The position numbers and the translations under genes were made by a program. Below, in pieces: positions 6,689 through 9,325 of a stretch of DNA of 9,325 nucleotides; positions within the stretch are counted from its first letter, which is position 1; every line of letters starts with the position of its first letter. The stretch comes from Candidatus Yanofskybacteria bacterium RIFCSPHIGHO2_01_FULL_39_8b. GTDB lineage: Bacteria > Patescibacteriota > Minisyncoccia > 2-02-FULL-40-12 > GWA2-44-9. The DNA lies in NCBI GenBank assembly GCA_001794015.1, contig MGIZ01000062.1, positions 1 through 9,325 on the forward strand, read 5' to 3'. The notes beneath the pieces were generated by a model. It saw only the letters and a list, made by a program, of their open reading frames with translations. It searched no databases and was not told the DNA's origin.

Positions 6689-8584
6689 ATGAGATCACCC
6701 GACTATGGCATGATCAGAGAAATCTCGAAAATATTTTCCGAAGATGAAACCTTGGAGATGTTCAAAAGAATATGCCTGATAAAATATTTCGAATTGAATG
6801 TCAAGAAAGCATACGATCGGGAGATGATCCCCAAAATACCAATTTATTTATCGGCCGGCCAAGAATCTATCTCGGCAGCCCTTGCTACGGTCTTTAGAAA
6901 TCTCGCTCTACCTGATCCTGCCCTATTCGGTCAGCATCGTTGCCACGATATTTATCTGGCTTTCGGCGGAAATCCAGCCAGATTAATTGACGAACTGCGC
7001 GGTTTGCCGAACGGCTGCGCCGGTGGCATGGGCGGTTCAGCCTCAATCCATTGCCCGGAAATTAAAATGATAGGCCACGACGGATTAATGGGAACTCAAA
7101 TTGCCGATAGTGTCGGTTCTGCTTTGGGGACAAATGAAACTACAATCGCTTTTGTGGGTGATGCCAGCGCTGAAGAAGGTTTTGTTTTAGAAGCTATTGG
7201 ATTTGCGGCAACCAAAAACCTGCCGGTATTATTTGTCGTATGTGATAATAACTTATCCATCAAAACAGAAGTTAAAATTCGTCGAAATTGGACAATGGCT
7301 GAAAATGCCAGCTTCGGAATGCCAGCCGTAGAAATCACCGACGATCCCTGGTTAATAATGTATCATGTTGAGAGGTTAAATATCTCCCTACCGGCCTTAA
7401 TAAATATTCACACTTGCCGTGAATTATGGCATGCCGGAACAGGCAAAGACAATGAGCCCGAGTGGAATCGATTTGAGTTGGTTAAATCAGAGCTTAATAG
7501 ATTAAAACTGGGTACCGCCGCTCAAGAGATAGAAGAATCAACTAAAAAATATATGGATGAACTGTGGTCTGAAAAAGTCAAAGAACCACTCTCGGATAAA
7601 TTTACTCAAAGAAAGATTTTTACCATTGTCGATCCTAAATATAAATATGAACGCAATCCGATAACTCCGCCAAAACAAATGAAAGTAAAAGAAACAATTC
7701 AGATGATAACCCGGGAGATGCTAGAAAATCGCCAAGGCATAGCCATGGGTCAGTGCCTGACCGCTGTCGGTTGGGTAGGCGGTACTGTGCCTGAAATGAC
7801 CGAAGAAGAAGGCCTGATTGAGCTTTCAATGGGCGATACTTCTGGTTCCGGTATCGCTATCGGCTGTTCCAGGGTAAGACCTACTATCTATATAGTCCGT
7901 TACCAAGGATTTCAATGGTTTAATGCCGCTTTTATCGTGAATCTTGCCGCAAAATCGAAAGAGATGTGGGGAGTTTCGCGCCGATTATTCGTCCGTTCTA
8001 TCGCTATGGATGGCGGAATAGGACCCGTCGCCGGTTCAAGTCATCATGGCCTATTCACAAGGATGCCCGGAATTATAGTCACTGCACCAATGACATCTGG
8101 AGAATATTTGCAAATTGTTGATTATTTCAATACCCACGATGATCCGATTTATGTCAGCGAACATCGAAGAAGTTTTGATATTAATTATGAAATGCCGGAT
8201 ATACTTAACAAAAAAGCCGATATTACCCTTTTCCCTATTTCTGCGGCCAGATTAAATACTCTAGAAGCTATAAAAAAGCTTGAAAAAAATGGAATAATCT
8301 GTAATGTCATACATTTACTGTGGCTAAAACCTTTTATTATGAGTAACGCTATGCTAGATGCGGTTGAAAGCACTCAATATGGCGGTTTGGTGATAGATAC
8401 TGACTTTGAAAACGGAGTATCTAAGTGTATTGCTTATGATATAATGCAAAACACAAATAAAAAAATTAGGGTATTGGGTCTTGAGGAAAGAACAGCCGGT
8501 TTTGCTCCTCACCTTGATAACCTGCCACCTTCAGCCGATAAGATATGCGAGTATATCAAAAAAATAGTTACCGATAAAAAATAA
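6689..8584 (+). CDS. Thiamine-pyrophosphate-dependent enzyme, fused E1-alpha/E1-beta (2-oxoacid dehydrogenase/transketolase-like)
   Basis: A 631-residue cytoplasmic TPP enzyme. Residues about 20-290 are an E1-alpha-like half: GCAGGMGGSASIH (109-121), GLMGTQIADSVGSALG (132-147), the TPP/Mg motif GDASAEEG (157-164) ending in DNN (186-188), and CRELWHAG (243-250), which aligns with the E1 RxxGHS loop. Residues about 330-500 are an E1-beta/transketolase pyrimidine-like half with MGDTSGSGIAIG (381-392) and SSHHGLFTRMPG (450-461). About 508-625 is a transketolase C-terminal domain. Usual E1 enzymes decarboxylate a 2-oxoacid and pass the acyl group to an E2 lipoyl carrier; no E2 or E3 gene is in the window, so a stand-alone carboligase or decarboxylase is possible. 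Asp383 occupies the position where E1-beta enzymes carry the Glu that contacts the TPP aminopyrimidine. The ATG start has a weak purine-rich AGAG upstream; Met8 is an alternative start. Confidence 0.9.
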   Translation: MRSPDYGMIREISKIFSEDETLEMFKRICLIKYFELNVKKAYDREMIPKIPIYLSAGQESISAALATVFRNLALPDPALFGQHRCHDIYLAFGGNPARLIDELRGLPNGCAGGMGGSASIHCPEIKMIGHDGLMGTQIADSVGSALGTNETTIAFVGDASAEEGFVLEAIGFAATKNLPVLFVVCDNNLSIKTEVKIRRNWTMAENASFGMPAVEITDDPWLIMYHVERLNISLPALINIHTCRELWHAGTGKDNEPEWNRFELVKSELNRLKLGTAAQEIEESTKKYMDELWSEKVKEPLSDKFTQRKIFTIVDPKYKYERNPITPPKQMKVKETIQMITREMLENRQGIAMGQCLTAVGWVGGTVPEMTEEEGLIELSMGDTSGSGIAIGCSRVRPTIYIVRYQGFQWFNAAFIVNLAAKSKEMWGVSRRLFVRSIAMDGGIGPVAGSSHHGLFTRMPGIIVTAPMTSGEYLQIVDYFNTHDDPIYVSEHRRSFDINYEMPDILNKKADITLFPISAARLNTLEAIKKLEKNGIICNVIHLLWLKPFIMSNAMLDAVESTQYGGLVIDTDFENGVSKCIAYDIMQNTNKKIRVLGLEERTAGFAPHLDNLPPSADKICEYIKKIVTDKK

Positions 8585-8608
8585 CTGCCGATTAAAAGGC
8601 AGTTTTTT
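8576..8608. terminator. Bidirectional intrinsic terminator between convergent genes
   Basis: AACTGCC (8583-8589) and GGCAGTT (8598-8604) form a perfect 7-bp stem with an 8-base loop. A run of six T follows on the plus strand (8603-8608, two of them in the stem). The A-run at 8576-8581 gives six T after the stem on the minus strand. It overlaps the stop codon of the TPP-enzyme gene and lies just past the stop of the minus-strand radical SAM gene, so it can end transcription from both sides. Confidence 0.8.
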
Positions 8609-8619
8609 AAAATAATTTT

Positions 8620-9325
8620 TTAATTTTTAGGATGAGTCATGACTGGTTTCACTTTCTGGTCAAATAACAGCTGCTTCCACAATCTCAACACTCGCAACAT
8701 TAATAAAGCAAACCCGACGACTCCATGTTTATTATACATTGGCTTCCATCGCCAATGTTTTGAATAAATTCTGACGAACATTTTATTCTGCAATTTGATA
8801 AGATCTTCAGAAGTCAGTTCACCGACTTTAGTCACGGCCTTGCCATAACGCAAATATTTTGAAAAATCTTTCGATAAAAGTTCGACTCCATGAGTGCCGG
8901 CTACTGCCATATCATTAAATTCGGTCCCGGGATAAGGCACGGCAATAGAGCAGTTGGCCTGTTTCACTTCTCTGGCATTCGCTAAAAAGTTAGAAAGTTC
9001 TTCTATCGTATCAAGCGTTTCTCCGGGCAAGCCGATCATAACCGAGGTCATTGCCTCAACGTTGTTATTCTCGCAGATTTTACAGGCCCGAGGATAATCT
9101 TCAAGCTTAACCTGTTTCCTCATTGTATCCCGCATTTGGGTATTCACTGTTTCTAGCCCGAATGAAAGACGAACCAAGCCAGCTTCGGCCATACGAGCGA
9201 TCATTTCTTCTTCCACCAAATTAGCCCTGGTACTGCCTTCAAAAGTAATTTTAATATTTTCCTTAACTATCAGATCGCATATTTTCAAGATATGGCTATC
9301 GGCCCACAAAGTTAAAACGTCATCG
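8620..9325 (-). CDS. B12-type radical SAM protein, C-terminal part (truncated by window edge)
   Basis: The frame is open through the right edge; the TTG complementary to 9307-9309 is an internal Leu codon, preceded by DDVLT, so the true start and the CxxxCxxC iron-sulfur motif lie beyond 9325. Counting from that TTG, visible parts are the end of the radical SAM barrel: FEGSTRANLVEEEM (23-36), VRLSFGLETVN (46-56), a beta strand plus SVMIGLPGET (89-98), and PYPGTEF (125-131), followed by a C-terminal alpha-helical region with a hydrophobic stretch (about 197-208). These phrases are typical of BchE-like proteins with an upstream cobalamin-binding domain, which catalyse methylations or cyclisations, but the binding domain is not visible here and the reaction is unknown. 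It converges on the glycan genes across a shared terminator, so it belongs to a different transcription unit. Confidence 0.88.
   Translation of the reverse strand, partial: DDVLTLWADSHILKICDLIVKENIKITFEGSTRANLVEEEMIARMAEAGLVRLSFGLETVNTQMRDTMRKQVKLEDYPRACKICENNNVEAMTSVMIGLPGETLDTIEELSNFLANAREVKQANCSIAVPYPGTEFNDMAVAGTHGVELLSKDFSKYLRYGKAVTKVGELTSEDLIKLQNKMFVRIYSKHWRWKPMYNKHGVVGFALLMLRVLRLWKQLLFDQKVKPVMTHPKN

Noticed and set aside
7096..7338. Minus-strand open frame of 80 codons in the TPP gene
   Set aside because: Antisense to the TPP-binding motif region; the protein shows low-complexity shadow composition and no motifs.
7635..7829. Minus-strand open frame of 64 codons in the TPP gene
   Set aside because: Antisense shadow of a well-supported coding domain.
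8185..8373. Minus-strand open frame of 62 codons in the TPP gene
   Set aside because: Antisense shadow of the C-terminal domain; no motifs or ribosome binding site.
588..8584. Possible alternative genetic code, since no stop codon in the window is TGA
   Set aside because: There is also no in-frame TGA in the genes, so there is no sign of TGA read as Gly or Trp; TAA preference is expected in AT-rich DNA.

Overview
The window looks like a surface-glycan (polysaccharide or glycolipid) gene cluster from an AT-rich, probably uncultured bacterium. The genes are tightly packed. At least five of the seven stop codons are TAA, none is TGA, and no open frame is interrupted by an in-frame TGA, so the standard code (or code 11) reads cleanly. 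Start codons mostly lack a convincing Shine-Dalgarno sequence. These traits fit several groups (Patescibacteria/CPR, Omnitrophota-like lineages, Bacteroidota) and do not settle the phylum.

Layout: (1) 1-581 (+) is the C-terminal ATP-binding part of an ABC exporter of the MsbA/PglK lipid-flippase type, cut by the window edge. (2) 588-2534 (+) is a large multi-pass membrane protein with a soluble C-terminal domain. (3) 2535-3611 (+) is a SAM-dependent methyltransferase with an N-terminal zinc-ribbon-like module, starting on the base after the previous stop. (4) 3655-4653 (+) is a GHMP-family sugar kinase resembling D-glycero-D-manno-heptose 7-phosphate kinase (HddA). (5) 4677-6614 (+) is a second, diverged copy of the membrane protein. 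(6) 6689-8584 (+) is a thiamine-pyrophosphate enzyme with the E1-alpha and E1-beta halves of a 2-oxoacid dehydrogenase fused in one chain. It is preceded by a possible promoter and followed by an apparently bidirectional terminator. (7) 8620-9325 (-) is the C-terminal part of a B12-type radical SAM protein, convergent with the rest and cut by the right edge.

Inferred cooperation: the kinase and possibly the TPP enzyme would prepare or remodel a sugar or acyl precursor. The methyltransferase would decorate it, the two paralogous membrane proteins (possibly GT-C-like glycosyltransferases) would transfer or polymerise it at the membrane, and the ABC protein would flip a lipid-linked intermediate. 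Only the enzyme superfamilies are directly supported; the joint pathway is a hypothesis.

The most unusual elements are the paralogous membrane-protein pair with a conserved C-terminal domain I cannot assign, and the fused E1-like TPP enzyme, in which the usual catalytic Glu of the beta half appears to be Asp and no E2/E3 partner genes are present. There is no intergenic stretch over 300 bases, and I saw no tRNA, rRNA, CRISPR or mobile element.
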